NCBI GenBank assembly: GCA_035610365.1
Contig: CM069432.1
Coordinates: 186,729,027 to 186,793,026 of the forward strand
Origin: Aquatica leii
Lineage: Eukaryota > Arthropoda > Insecta > Coleoptera > Lampyridae
Reading direction: 5' to 3'
DNA: 64,000 bases
Within the stretch, counting starts at the first letter, position 1. Each line of letters opens with the position of its first letter. Below, piece by piece: positions 48,725 to 58,649 of this stretch. The position numbers and the translations under genes were made by a program. Under the pieces are notes generated by a model, which was given only the letters and a program-made list of their open reading frames with translations, did no database searches and was not told the origin of the DNA.

Positions 48725-50412
48725 TTACGGTTTTACGGTGGCCTTTTCTTCGGGGTCGGCATTAGGGATGGCGTACTCCCACGGCCGATGGCTGTACAGA
48801 AGATGCATCTTTCCTGCTGGCATCCCGACCCTCTCTTTGTACATATTGCAGGTTGAACATCGTCGAACGTACATTCGTACATCTCTGGAGACTCCGGGCC
48901 AGTAATAATGCTGAAAAACGCGTTTTACGGTGTTGGCGACACCCAAGTGTCCGGCAGTGGCGGCGTCGTGGCATTCAGCTACAACCTGGTGGCGTTGGGC
49001 TCTTGGCACGCAGAGTTTCCAACTGGTATGTAGTCCTTCGCCTACTTCGGGATTATTTACGGGGAAATTTTTATACAGGTGGTCTTGTTCAATTTTATAT
49101 TCAGGCCACTGGCGAGGACTCGCTAATACCTTCTTTTTCATCTTGTCGCACCAGGTATCGGGAACGGGTTGGTCGGTTAGAGCGGCGACGGGGCACGTTG
49201 AGTCATTCTCGTAACGGCGAGACAGGGCGTCAGCTACTACGTTTTGTTGAAACTGTGCTAATTCATGTTGCAGGGACGTGTTTAACAGGGGTAACTCTTC
49301 TTCCGTAATGCTGCGGATGCCATCAAGGCCGGGATCGTGTCCTAGTAGACATGGAACGGATTCAGCATTCAAAATCAGAGTAGCTTCGGTTGCGTGGAGT
49401 ATAGCGTGGTTTCGATAGAGGAAGTCCCATCCTAACAGAATATCTGTTGTGAGGTGCTCTAGGGCTTGGCAGTCTAACGTAAGTATCTGGGCTCCAATCT
49501 TGATTGGAAACGAATAACTTCCTTGAGTTTTAGCCGTCTCTCCATTGGCGAGCTGTACCACCTGGGTTTGATTTTCGGAGGATTTCTTGTGATGTCTCAC
49601 AAGAGCCTGGATGCGAGGACTGATGTAGCTTCTGGATGCGCCAGTATCGATTAGCGCATAAAAATTATAACCTGAAATAGAGACTGGAGCAAATAATCGG
49701 GAATCAAGGACAGCGAGCGTTGGAGGGTGGTTTGTTTTTGTCGAATAGAATTGACGTACCGTTTTTAACCACTCTGTCCATTCTAGGTTACTGGTAGAGC
49801 CGTGGAGGGCCTTGGTTACTAATCGGGGCTCGTCTATGGATGCTAATTGGCTAAATCCATTTCTCGACTGCGAGCATGGACAATCACGGGAGTAGACTCC
49901 ATTTTTGCCGCATCGTGAGCAAAAAAGCTTAAACTGTCCTCGGCATTGGTTTTTCTGATGGCCTCTCTGGCCGCATCTCCAGCATACTTCGGTTCCGTTG
50001 TACGGTCTAGGCGGGTGGGCAGCGACTGGTTCCTGCTCAACTGTTCTTTGTGAAATTCGGTTGCGGTTTACGGTAGCTACATCAAAGCGGACGATCGGTG
50101 ATCGTTGGGGTTTTGACTGTGGTATCGCCTCATATTCTCTGGCCAGGGCCGCTAATTCTGCGAGGTCGGAAAAGTCCTTTCTACGTACGTAGAATTTGTA
50201 CGACGGGTGTAGATTTTCGTAAATCCTTTCCAGTTGCATGTCGGCCGGCATTTGTCCGTGGCGTCTCATCAGCGTCCTTATTGCATTAATGTAATCTTTG
50301 GCTTTTTCGCCATCCTGGTGCAGTCGGTTTCTTACCGCCTTTTCGATTTGGTAGCGGTATCTGGGCCCTACAAATTCGAGTTGAAAATAACGGACGAAAT
50401 CTTCCCATTGGG
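48725..50412 (-). pseudogene. Gag C-terminus, protease and integrase zinc-finger fused in one frame
   Basis: The frame is open for 591 codons from 50500; its first 29 codons come from the hAT end. Gag resumes with QWEDFVRYFQLEFVG. Two zinc knuckles follow: CWRCGQRGHQKNQC (residues 173-186) is canonical, while CSRCGKNGVYSRDC (194-207) lacks the His. The protease has ALIDTGAS at 282-289 and LLGWDFL at 355. At residue 419-420 the sequence jumps to VVADALSRR (end of RNase H), then an HHCC integrase zinc-binding domain (H511, H518, C548, C551; YYWPGVSRDV). At about 568 it jumps again to a short C-terminal tail (HRPWEYAIPN). Both joins keep the frame. The gene is now separated from its start by the hAT element. 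Confidence 0.88.
50405..50412. repeat. hAT target site duplication, left (CCATTGGG)
   Basis: CCATTGGG here and at 54536-54543 forms the 8-bp duplication made by hAT transposases. It lies in gag codons. Confidence 0.9.
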
Positions 50413-51743
50413 CAGTGGCGTAAAGTACACCCCCGCAGACCCCGCATAGCGGGGAGGCCCAGCCATCTAAGGGGCCCAACCATCTCGGGAGCTTAAACAA
50501 CTAACCGTTACAAAACAAATGTTAAAATTAAATAAATACCTACAAGAAGTAAATCCATACTTTTGTCGCATAATAATTAATTCTTATTATTATTATTATT
50601 CTGTGCTTTTGTATTGGGGTCATTGTTTAAAAAAAACGAAGTGGCCAAACTTCCGCCGAATTATTAAGGTTGCAATAAAAATTCTTCCCGTAAATATAAT
50701 ATTTCAAGTAAACGGCGCTGTATACTAAGTTTCGTGCAATAATTTCGCACAGGGCCTTGATCACTCATAAGTAAAATATATACATAATTCTTTTCTGTAA
50801 ATCATTCTAAACAAATTAATTAACTAAGTTTGAATCAAGTTCAGTTTTATCAGATGGAGACAATTTTCAAAAGTTATTACTAGTAAAAAAGGTTTGAGGC
50901 TTTGTTATAGCTTGAGCTGTGATAGGATTTCAATAGTAATAATTGATTTAAATAGCTTAAGCTTTGTAGTACTTGAAATTTATTGCAAAAATAATTTGAA
51001 ATGCAGTCCTGTTTATTTAAGACCCGTTTATAAGTTTTATAAGTAGGTATGTGCATCTGTTTTCAAAATTGCAATGTAATAAAGCCATTTCCGTAATCCC
51101 TACATTGAAATATTTTTTTGTAGTTTTACCAAGAATAGTTTTATGAACTGTACGTGACACCAAACAATGAAACCTTCTTAAGCTTTCATTTTTGTCATGT
51201 TCAAGTATTTCGGTAAAATCATCTTTGAACTTGTACGTCGGCACATTTATTTAAAGCTAAAAAAGATTCTCTTTATGATTTAAAAATACATCTTTTGAAA
51301 AATTATTTAAAAGTTAATGAATACAACTGCTAAAAATTTACAAATCCTAAAAAAATCCCGTTCCGTATGGCTTAAAAGATACTGCAGAACAGCACTGTAT
51401 ATGTAGCCGGCGTTGTGTAAATGGTCATACTTAATCCTCTTATTTGCAAATACTTACTTTGTTTGCAAGCAACTTATCGATTTAAAAACTATCTAGATAC
51501 AAATATAAGATTCCAGAAAACTAGTAATTACTTTATAAAAGAAAAGAAGATTTAAGTACAAAACCTCTTTTCTAAGTATCTAATCTTTTAAAACAAAAAA
51601 GTCTAGGTGACTGTAAATACTAACCGGTATGCAGCTTTTGGTTTTTATTTAAGTTGTTCAGCAGCAGTTCGGCTTAAATATTGAACGGATAAAGTAAAGT
51701 GAAAAAATTGTGCGTCGCGTCCACGATTATCGCTTCTGTAAAA

Positions 51744-54242
51744 ATGAGTGGAATAAAGAAAAATGTTTTAAGTGGTGCTCAAAAACGAAAACTTCGCAAA
51801 GAAAAGGAACACACCATAAATACTAAATACGCAAAGTTAGACAATTTTTTCTCAAGTGCAAGTGGAAGTGTTAGTGCAAGTGCAAGTACATCCATCGAAC
51901 CTGAACAAACCCGAAAAACTGGAATTACAGATTTATGTGATAGTAGAAGTAAATCTGTAAAGCTTGCTGTAGAATACGAAGAAACTTGTGAAGAAGCGAA
52001 AGTAGAGCAAGTTAGTAGCGATTTGGCATTTTTTGCACATCTGTCAGTTGATAAGGAATTAAGAGAAAAAATTTTCACCTTAGGACCGTGCCAACCAAAA
52101 GAGGGTTTCAAAAAGGATATCAAGGGGAGGAGTTTTTCTGCATCGTATTACAGTTATACTTGTAAGACGGGGCAAATGGTAGAGCGAAAATGGTTATGTT
52201 ATTCGACGCATTTAGATGTTGCCTACTGTCAGGTATGTTGGCTTTTTGCTGATAGGAATAACATTCATTTTAAAGAAGCCTGGTGTAAAGGGGTAAATGA
52301 CTGGCAAGGCATATCAAAAAAAATTAAAGAGCATGAAAATTCTGTTGTTCATATTCATGCATGTCGCACATTTGACATGTGGAAACAAAATAAAACAATT
52401 GACATATTATTAGATTACAATTATAAAGAAGAAGTCAATAAACTGCGACAAATATTTCGTAGGATTATAGATGTTGTAATGACCTTAGCGACTTGTAATC
52501 TCTCATTTAGGGGTCACCGAGAAAATTCAGATTCCTTACAAAGAGGAAATTTTTTGAACATAATAGATCTTTTGGCAAAATACGACCCCGTTCTTAACGT
52601 TCACTTGTCGTCAGAAACAAAAACTGGATATTTTAAATATCTAAGCCCTGCAATTCAAAATGAATTGATTTATGTGATAGGTTCCAGAGTGAGAGACAAT
52701 ATTGTTAAAAATATTCAAGAATGTTCTTTTTTCACTATTATTCTAGATACAACACAAGACATAGCAAAAAAAGATCAGTTAAGTACAATAATTAGGTACG
52801 TAAAAATTGATCTAGACGAGAATAAAGAACCAAATAAAATTAAAATTAACGAATCGTTCTTGGGATTTAGTGAAATAACAAATCAGACAGCCAAAAGTTT
52901 AAAAAACGATGTTATAAATTTTCTTAATACATTAAACATTGACGTAGAAAAATGTAGAGGGCAAGGATACGATGGCGCAGCTAACATGAGTGGAGCATAT
53001 GGGGGGTTACAAAAATTTATTAAAGACAGGCAACCAACAGCAAGATACATTCACTGTGCTGCCCATAATTTGAATCTTGTTCTGAATGATGCTTGCATTA
53101 ATGTGCCATTCATAAGAGAATTTTATGACCTTTGTCAAAAAATTTATACATTTTTTGGACACAGCATTAAGAGGTGGAGTGATTTGAAGATAGTACAGAA
53201 TAACGAAGAAATTAAGTTAACTTTAAAATCATTATCCATAACAAGATGGTCTTCTAGATTCGATTCAGTCATATCAATTCGATATAATTTTACAACGATT
53301 CTAAAAGTGCTATCAAACATTTTACTTATTAGCACTAAACAAGAAGAGAAACAGCAAGCAATGGCCATTAAAAAACAGATGGAAAAATTTGAATTTGTAT
53401 TTTTACTCGTTTTTCAATGCAAAATATTAGAATGCATAAATTTAACGTCAAAAACATTACAATCGAAAGAAATAGATTTGGAAAATGCCATAAAGATGCT
53501 AAAATCTAGTTATACTGCTATAACAAATCTTCGTGATAATTTTACAAATATAAAAGAAATGGCAAGTGTCGTAGCAAGAAGATGGAATATTACGCCACAA
53601 TTTGAAGAAAAAAGAAATAAGAAAGTAAAGAAATTTTTTGAAGAACTCAGCACCGACGAAAGACTGCAAAATACCGAACGACTATTTGAGGTAGAAGTAT
53701 ATAAAGTCAGTATAGACATTATTACGGCTCAGTTAAAAAATCGTTTTGAGAGTATGAATGTTACGAATGAAAATTTTAAGTTTCTTTCTCCAAAAAATAT
53801 AATTAATAGTACAAACGATATATTATACAATACTGCCAGTAAGCTTCAAAAAATTTATAGCCATGACTTATCAACCGAATTTCCGAACCAAGTTGTATCA
53901 CTTAAAGCTGTTTTTACAGAAGACTTAAGCAAGCTGAATTCGATCAAAGAATTGGGAGATTTCTTAATAATTAAGAATAAGTGCTCGGCATCTAGTTTAC
54001 CTGACGTATGTAATGCGATTTTATTATTTTTAACTCTACCAGTTACTGTGGCAACAGCAGAAAGGTCATTTTCTAAACTAAAATTAATAAAGAATTATCT
54101 ACGCAATACAATGACAGAACAGCGGCTTAGTAATTTGTCACTAATTAGTATTGAACAAGAAGAAGCAAAAAAATTAGAGATGGATAAATTAATAAATGAT
54201 TTTGCAAGAAAAAAAGCTAAGCGTCAATCAAAATTTTTATAG
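51744..54242 (+). CDS. hAT transposase, 832 aa, ZMYM/TTF-type subgroup
   Basis: The open frame extends upstream to 51699, but the first ATG is at 51744 (MSGIKKNVLSGAQKRKLR), which I take as the start. After a Ser-rich linker, a TTF-type zinc finger is visible (about 52190-52360, WLCYSTHLDVAYCQVCWLF). The catalytic core holds IILDTTQDIA (near 52740, first Asp) and GYDGAANMSG (near 52970, second Asp), then AAHNLNLVLNDA. The C-terminal hATC dimerisation region has LPVTVATAERSFSKLKLIKN (near 54030) and SNLSLISIE. These parts cut and paste the element via 8-bp staggered breaks. There are no stops or frameshifts over 832 codons, so it may be functional. The coding sequence is typically AT-rich. Confidence 0.9.
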   Translation: MSGIKKNVLSGAQKRKLRKEKEHTINTKYAKLDNFFSSASGSVSASASTSIEPEQTRKTGITDLCDSRSKSVKLAVEYEETCEEAKVEQVSSDLAFFAHLSVDKELREKIFTLGPCQPKEGFKKDIKGRSFSASYYSYTCKTGQMVERKWLCYSTHLDVAYCQVCWLFADRNNIHFKEAWCKGVNDWQGISKKIKEHENSVVHIHACRTFDMWKQNKTIDILLDYNYKEEVNKLRQIFRRIIDVVMTLATCNLSFRGHRENSDSLQRGNFLNIIDLLAKYDPVLNVHLSSETKTGYFKYLSPAIQNELIYVIGSRVRDNIVKNIQECSFFTIILDTTQDIAKKDQLSTIIRYVKIDLDENKEPNKIKINESFLGFSEITNQTAKSLKNDVINFLNTLNIDVEKCRGQGYDGAANMSGAYGGLQKFIKDRQPTARYIHCAAHNLNLVLNDACINVPFIREFYDLCQKIYTFFGHSIKRWSDLKIVQNNEEIKLTLKSLSITRWSSRFDSVISIRYNFTTILKVLSNILLISTKQEEKQQAMAIKKQMEKFEFVFLLVFQCKILECINLTSKTLQSKEIDLENAIKMLKSSYTAITNLRDNFTNIKEMASVVARRWNITPQFEEKRNKKVKKFFEELSTDERLQNTERLFEVEVYKVSIDIITAQLKNRFESMNVTNENFKFLSPKNIINSTNDILYNTASKLQKIYSHDLSTEFPNQVVSLKAVFTEDLSKLNSIKELGDFLIIKNKCSASSLPDVCNAILLFLTLPVTVATAERSFSKLKLIKNYLRNTMTEQRLSNLSLISIEQEEAKKLEMDKLINDFARKKAKRQSKFL

Positions 54243-54535
54243 TTCAAAAATGTAAATTTGTGTCGGGACTTAAGTAACTAAATTTTTTTAAAGTGTATTA
54301 GACTATAGTTTATATTGGCGTGAAGTCACATTATTGTTGTTTAAGGTAAGTTTTTTATTTTCTTTATAAAAGTTTACTTTCATACCTTTGAATAAGTGTA
54401 TATATAAGAGGATGTACAAAAACGACAAAAATTCATGATTGTTTTTTTGCATATTACATTTTGTCAGGGAGGGGGGGGGCAGGAGCCCAAACTGTCTGTT
54501 GCGGGGGGGCCATGCGGTTTTGCGTTACGCCACTG
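54243..54535. other. hAT 3' untranslated and terminal region
   Basis: Noncoding sequence between the transposase stop and the right end, with a run of nine G at about 54471 and CGCCACTG at the end. No separate gene. Confidence 0.6.
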
Positions 54536-55033
54536 CCATTGGGTCCATTGGTCTTTATTATTTCTGTACCAGAGGAGCACGTCGTCTTTCAGTAATTCCG
54601 GCAGGGCTTGTAATAATGCTACTCCAGGGATTTGGTATCCGGTTTTTAATTCTTCAATTCGTTCCAGGAAGGAAATCGGGTCGGTTTTACCATCAAACTT
54701 GGTTCCCCATTTACGGACACAATCGCATAGCTGTGCGGGTGAAATTTCGGTCGTCGGCGTCACTGATGGTCCTGGTAATATTAATCCGGGATTCGGGGAC
54801 GTGGGTCTCGAAGTATCTTGATTCCTGGGCCACGTTAGCGTGCTTGTAGTGCCTTCGGTGATTCGCAAAGCATTGATTAGACGTGCTTTTAATTCATTGA
54901 CGCCTCCGGTTGCATCAAGTTTATAAGCTCGTAGTCGGCTGATTAATTCGTCTTTTTTCATATTACATACCCAGCTGACCAACGCGTCGGATTCAGGCGT
55001 TTCTTCTTGTGTCATTTCGGCCGGTTCAGACAT
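54536..55033 (-). pseudogene. Gag N-terminus of the Gypsy element, with SAP-like motif
   Basis: The ATG at 55033 opens MSEPAEMTQEETPESDALVS, and 166 codons of gag are present before the hAT insertion truncates it. Residues about 26-55 (MKKDELISRLRAYKLDATG then NELKARLINAL) match the helix-loop-helix pattern of SAP domains, which bind DNA or RNA. A proline-rich linker follows. A KFDGKTDPISFLERIEELK block, typical of Gypsy-type capsid N-termini, starts near residue 114. The interrupted sequence continues at 50412. Confidence 0.8.
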
Positions 55034-55151
55034 CGTGGATTTTTCGGTGAGTCTCGAGCGCCAACCAAAATGTCTAAAAAAAAATACGGTTACTAATTAT
55101 TTACTTACAGGTTTTCCAGGATTCCTCGGTCCTTATGCTCGGGCGTCAAAT
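55034..55151 (-). promoter_or_regulatory. 5' leader with probable primer-binding site
   Basis: Directly after the 5' LTR on the minus strand comes ATTTGACGCCCGAGCATAAG, placed where a tRNA 3' end would pair to prime reverse transcription. I could not assign the tRNA from sequence alone. Confidence 0.4.
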
Positions 55152-56696
55152 TGTACCCACCCCTTGTCTGGGTGGTACTTTTATCTTTAAGGTGCTTCGG
55201 GTAGCTAAGTGGAGACTGAAGTAAATAATTGTTAACTTACAATGCATATACTTATTATTACCACCGAATACAAAATGAATCGTATTAATATAATAACAAC
55301 GGATAAAATAACGTAATTATACTAATTAACAAGTGATTACTCAATAATAAACAAAATAAACAGCTTCTTTTCTGGTCGGTTGACCCTGTATTTAGTTTTA
55401 TTTTGGTCCGGAACGGCTACCCTCTATTGGCGGTTTCGGTAACTCGGTTATCAGTCCTACAACAGAGTATTAATATGGCGTATTTTATTACCTTATTAAA
55501 TTGTTGGTTTTAATTACTGCCAGGCTAAGTGTGAGGTGTGGTGATTTTTATTTCACCTAGGGAGAACGGGGATTAAAAGCAGTTAAGGAAACACACAGGT
55601 AAGCAATTAATAAATCTTGAAGAATCGATTTATGGACTTTGACCTCTTGTTTCTTAATTCCAAAATTTCATTAAAAGTAGGTAATTACGGCTCGGATAAT
55701 TATGAAACTTTACAGGTCGGTGGACGGTGCTATTGTGGACAACTTTTGATTGAGTGGATTGTGAATGGGTCACAAAATGTAATTAAAACCTTTGATTGAA
55801 TAAAAATTCAAGGTCAATAACGTTAAATTCGATTGTTAAATGAAACTAAACAAATTCGGTGAACTCGGAAAAGCTGGACAGGTAAATTCAATATACAATT
55901 AATAATCAGGTGAATATGATTCCACGGCGCGTTACTAATTAAAGTTTTACGGTAACTTTAATGCACAATTAATGATCAGGTGAATATGATTCCACGGCGC
56001 GTTACTAATTAAAGTTTTACGGTAGCTGTTTGTTTATAGCTCCTTCAGTTACATAAAGTTCTTTTCTTTGAATTATTAAATCTTCGAGCCGGGCTTTACC
56101 CAACCACAAAAAGATCGCAAACTTTAAACAAGGGCCTTTATGTAACCACTCGGAAGTTGGATTAATTAGTGCTAATCCTCGGGCCAGGCAAATTCCTAAC
56201 CACTGGAGAATTAACACTTCCAACAGGAACAAACGGATACACGACTTTACAAATTTTACACTTACTCTGAATGATGTTCGTGGCGGTGACGGTAATTTTA
56301 ATGAATGAGAGATGAACGAAATGAAACAGGTCCAGGTGAATCGCAGCGTAGTCGGTGTAAATCAATTAACAGGTCGTTCGAGTAGTCCAGGTAATAGCGG
56401 TTGTCAACAAAACACAAAAGTAATAATCAGGTTCGGTTTTAGCAAAGGTTTCTCGGAGAGGAGTTTCTGGAAACGGATCTCGGAGGAGAAGGCTAAGTTC
56501 GATTCATCTTCTAAGCTTGTGTGGCCGCTTTTATACACCCCGGTGGTTCCGCTTGGCTGCCTTCGTAGCGGGGATCACCGTGCGCATCGTTTCGGATTTG
56601 GTGGGGACCTACGATACGGTGAAAGTCCACGCGCAATTTTCAAATAATTATTGTGAATTTCCTAAAAAATTGCATTACTGGATTCGTATCGTTACA
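55152..56696 (-). repeat. 5' LTR (1545 bp)
   Basis: Partner of 47113-48654. For transcription on the minus strand this is the promoter-bearing LTR. The same internal tandem duplication is present. Small indel differences from the partner are noted in the findings. Confidence 0.95.
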
Positions 56697-57054
56697 ATAA
56701 CACGGACCGTTTAGCGGTATCTCTAGGCCTAACAAGGTTTTGGTTATTAAGTTGTTTCACGCAATTACACCTGAATATGTAGTGGAATTCTACGTATTGT
56801 TATTTATTTTTGGGTATGTGACTATATAGCTTTTTTTGTATTGAGGGCTTAAATTAATTCTTTAGCGGGTCCTATCCCTCCACCTGTAACCTTATAAGTA
56901 GAATGAGGAGGATTTTCTTCTCAGCTAATTAGTCATCGCTAATTAACTAGAAATTCCTCTAATGACTTTCTAATGACCTCACTGTTGACCTCGGCGATAA
57001 GGTGGACAAGCGTTTTTCGTGAAAATATTTTTCTCTCAAATTTTCCTTTTTTAT

Positions 57055-57285
57055 TTTTACGTAATCGCATAACTGGTAATTTTTTATGCGTCATAAGACT
57101 TTCTGATTTACTCACCTTTTGACCTCGGAAGGAACGCAGACAAGTTACTTTTGGGAAAGTTTTTCTTCTTTCTCTTATAGCGAATTTTTTTTTTCTCTCT
57201 CACATTTTTTTTTCTATCTCACATTGTTACGTCATCGCATAACTGGTAATTTTTATGCGTCATCAAGTCTTATGATTCGAGCGAG
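57055..57285 (+). repeat. two direct copies of about 55 bp
   Basis: TTTACGTAATCGCATAACTG then GTAATTTTTTATGCGTCATAAG (57055-57100) recurs as TTACGTCATCGCATAACTGG then TAATTTTTATGCGTCATCAAG (57228-57275). T- and C-rich tracts separate them. They might be part of a terminal or promoter region of the virus-like element. Confidence 0.65.
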
Positions 57286-57316
57286 AGAGAAAATATTTTT
57301 ATTTAAAAAAAAGCTG

Positions 57317-57389
57317 TGGGTGTACCTGGATTTGAACCCGGGTTTCTTGATTACAAAGCGGCGAACTTAACCGCTGAGCTAGGCAAACA
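57317..57389 (-). tRNA. tRNA-like sequence, degenerate
   Basis: On the minus strand a perfect pol III A box (TAGCTCAGCGG, 57383-57373) and a good B box (GGTTCAAATCC, near 57340) are present at tRNA spacing. The anticodon loop would read TGT within CTTTGTAA. The acceptor stem pairs only in part (CTGTTTG with CCCACAG, two mismatches) and the T stem has a mismatch, so this may be a pseudogene, a SINE head or an element-borne tRNA. Confidence 0.45.
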
Positions 57390-57635
57390 GTTGAATTGAA
57401 ACGGTCAATTGTAAATAATATAGTGATATATTAAAAAATGCAATAAATATTTGTTTAGAAAAGATTAGTACAAAAATGGTAAAATAATTTTTAGAGTGAA
57501 TGTGAAACAACTACATTATTTATATATATTTACCCGAAAGGCAAAACTGGTGAATCATTAACTTGTTTTAATGTGTCACGTGACAAACATTTTACTAGAA
57601 ATACTTTTTATACAAACATTCTTTCCCTATAAAGA

Positions 57636-57643
57636 TATAAAAG
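57636..57643 (+). promoter_or_regulatory. candidate TATA box (TATAAAAG)
   Basis: TATAAAAG lies 73 bases upstream of the ATG at 57716, a plausible distance for a eukaryotic or viral promoter. A second TATA-like run (GTATATAAT) lies at about 58589, upstream of the ATPase gene. Confidence 0.4.
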
Positions 57644-57715
57644 CACGTCTTTACTAAACCTTATTTAGTTCTTGTTAACAATTCTAACCAATACTTCATT
57701 ATAAAAGTTCTTGTG

Positions 57716-58531
57716 ATGGCAGCTAAAACAACACGTGATGTAAAGAAATTTGCACCCTATTCTAAACGTGAAGATTGGAAGAATAATTATAGATCACCAG
57801 CATCACCAGTGTACATTCCTACCGCTAAAGATTACACCCTATTTAACGAAGCCAAAAAATCATATGGTATCAATAGCTCAGAAGATGAATCAAAATTAGA
57901 AGTACGCGAGAAACACGAGTTGTTTAATAAGGTATCTATTCCATTAAATCACAGTTACTCAAAAATTGCGCGTTTAGGAATTGATGTTTATAATGGCTTC
58001 AGACCTTGCCTGAAAATATTAAAGTCCGGTTTTAATTCGGGTGTTTACTACACGTTACCACAATTTACCGAGTTTCTAAGTGTATTGAGCAACATGATAA
58101 AAGATCTCAGTCACAAAGATGTGGGTAAATATCATCTTGAAAATTATATAGTGCACACAACTGATGTGAACGCTGTTCGATTTGTGCCTAAAAATGTGGA
58201 AGAAAAATTTCAATTGTATGTTGGCCTTAGTTCATTACAAAGCATTAGAAGAATGAAATCTTATTTTACGTCACTACTGAGCGACAGAGAAAACTGTGAC
58301 TGTTCTTTTCAAGATTTTATACACGATGTGGTGAATTTTATAGACGCGAAGAAAAAACAGGAAGCTTGTTATGAAGATTTCGAAGAAGTTCTGGAAGAAA
58401 AGTACAACAAAAAATTTTTGTTATACGAGTTAGTTCACAAATTTCCAGGTTTTATGAACATTGCGGTAAAAAAATATATGGATACATACGATGACCGTTT
58501 TTTGTACAAATACTTTAGTATTTTACTATAA
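57716..58531 (+). CDS. unknown 271-aa protein of the virus-like element
   Basis: The frame extends one GTG codon further, but the first ATG is at 57716. The N-terminus is basic with Tyr/Pro-rich stretches (SPASPVYIPTAKDYT). The middle has FNSGVYYTLPQFTEFLSVLS, and the C-terminus is Lys/Glu-rich. There is no signal peptide or membrane helix. I do not recognise a catalytic motif. Its place as the first gene before the ATPase and its intact frame suggest a conserved function in the element, perhaps structural or regulatory; this is inference. An AATAAA-type signal follows at about 58564. Confidence 0.7.
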   Translation: MAAKTTRDVKKFAPYSKREDWKNNYRSPASPVYIPTAKDYTLFNEAKKSYGINSSEDESKLEVREKHELFNKVSIPLNHSYSKIARLGIDVYNGFRPCLKILKSGFNSGVYYTLPQFTEFLSVLSNMIKDLSHKDVGKYHLENYIVHTTDVNAVRFVPKNVEEKFQLYVGLSSLQSIRRMKSYFTSLLSDRENCDCSFQDFIHDVVNFIDAKKKQEACYEDFEEVLEEKYNKKFLLYELVHKFPGFMNIAVKKYMDTYDDRFLYKYFSILL

Positions 58532-58649
58532 TTACGTGTAGGTTATAAAACAAAAAATATAACCAATAAAAATAAAGTTTTTTTTTCGTATATAATACCT
58601 GTTTTATTTTTGAACGCAGTTAGTTCTCGTTAAGATAACGACCATTAAC

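Larger units (their letters stand above)
50413..54535 (+). mobile_element. hAT transposon, apparently complete
   Basis: Both ends read inward CAGTGGCGTAA (left 50413; right reverse complement from 54535) and are bounded by the 8-bp duplication CCATTGGG. The element is 4123 bp and carries one uninterrupted transposase gene. Its subterminal parts are GC-rich, with C or G runs on both sides (ACCCCGCATAGCGGGG on the left and poly-G on the right). It inserted into the gag gene of a Gypsy element, so it is younger than that insertion. Confidence 0.93.
47113..56696 (-). mobile_element. Ty3/Gypsy LTR retrotransposon, internally deleted, with nested hAT
   Basis: Two near-identical LTRs start TGTACCC and end GTTACA on the plus strand, giving TG...CA ends. 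The flanks carry ATAA on both sides (47109-47112 and 56697-56700), a 4-bp target duplication. On the minus strand the order is 5' LTR (56696-55152), leader, gag (from 55033), hAT insertion, rest of gag, protease, then a short integrase zinc-binding part, a polypurine-like run (AGGGAGGGATGATA) and the 3' LTR. Reverse transcriptase, RNase H and integrase core are absent. High LTR similarity suggests a fairly recent insertion. Confidence 0.92.
56697..57635. other. spacer between LTR element and virus-like block
   Basis: This holds a repeat pair (57055-57285) and a tRNA-like sequence (57317-57389). It may contain the left terminus of the virus-like element, but I could not find its end because the right end lies outside the window. 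Confidence 0.4.

Noticed and set aside
48853..49308. Long open frame on the plus strand opposite the Gag-protease ORF
   Set aside because: It is opposite a well-supported frame, in GC-rich sequence, and has no family features.
51699..51743. Upstream extension of the hAT transposase
   Set aside because: The extension begins at GTG and has no ATG before 51744; eukaryotic initiation is expected at the ATG.
54464..54535. Gag continuing past 54536 to a PPPP tail
   Set aside because: These codons come from the hAT end; the gag match stops at the 8-bp target duplication.
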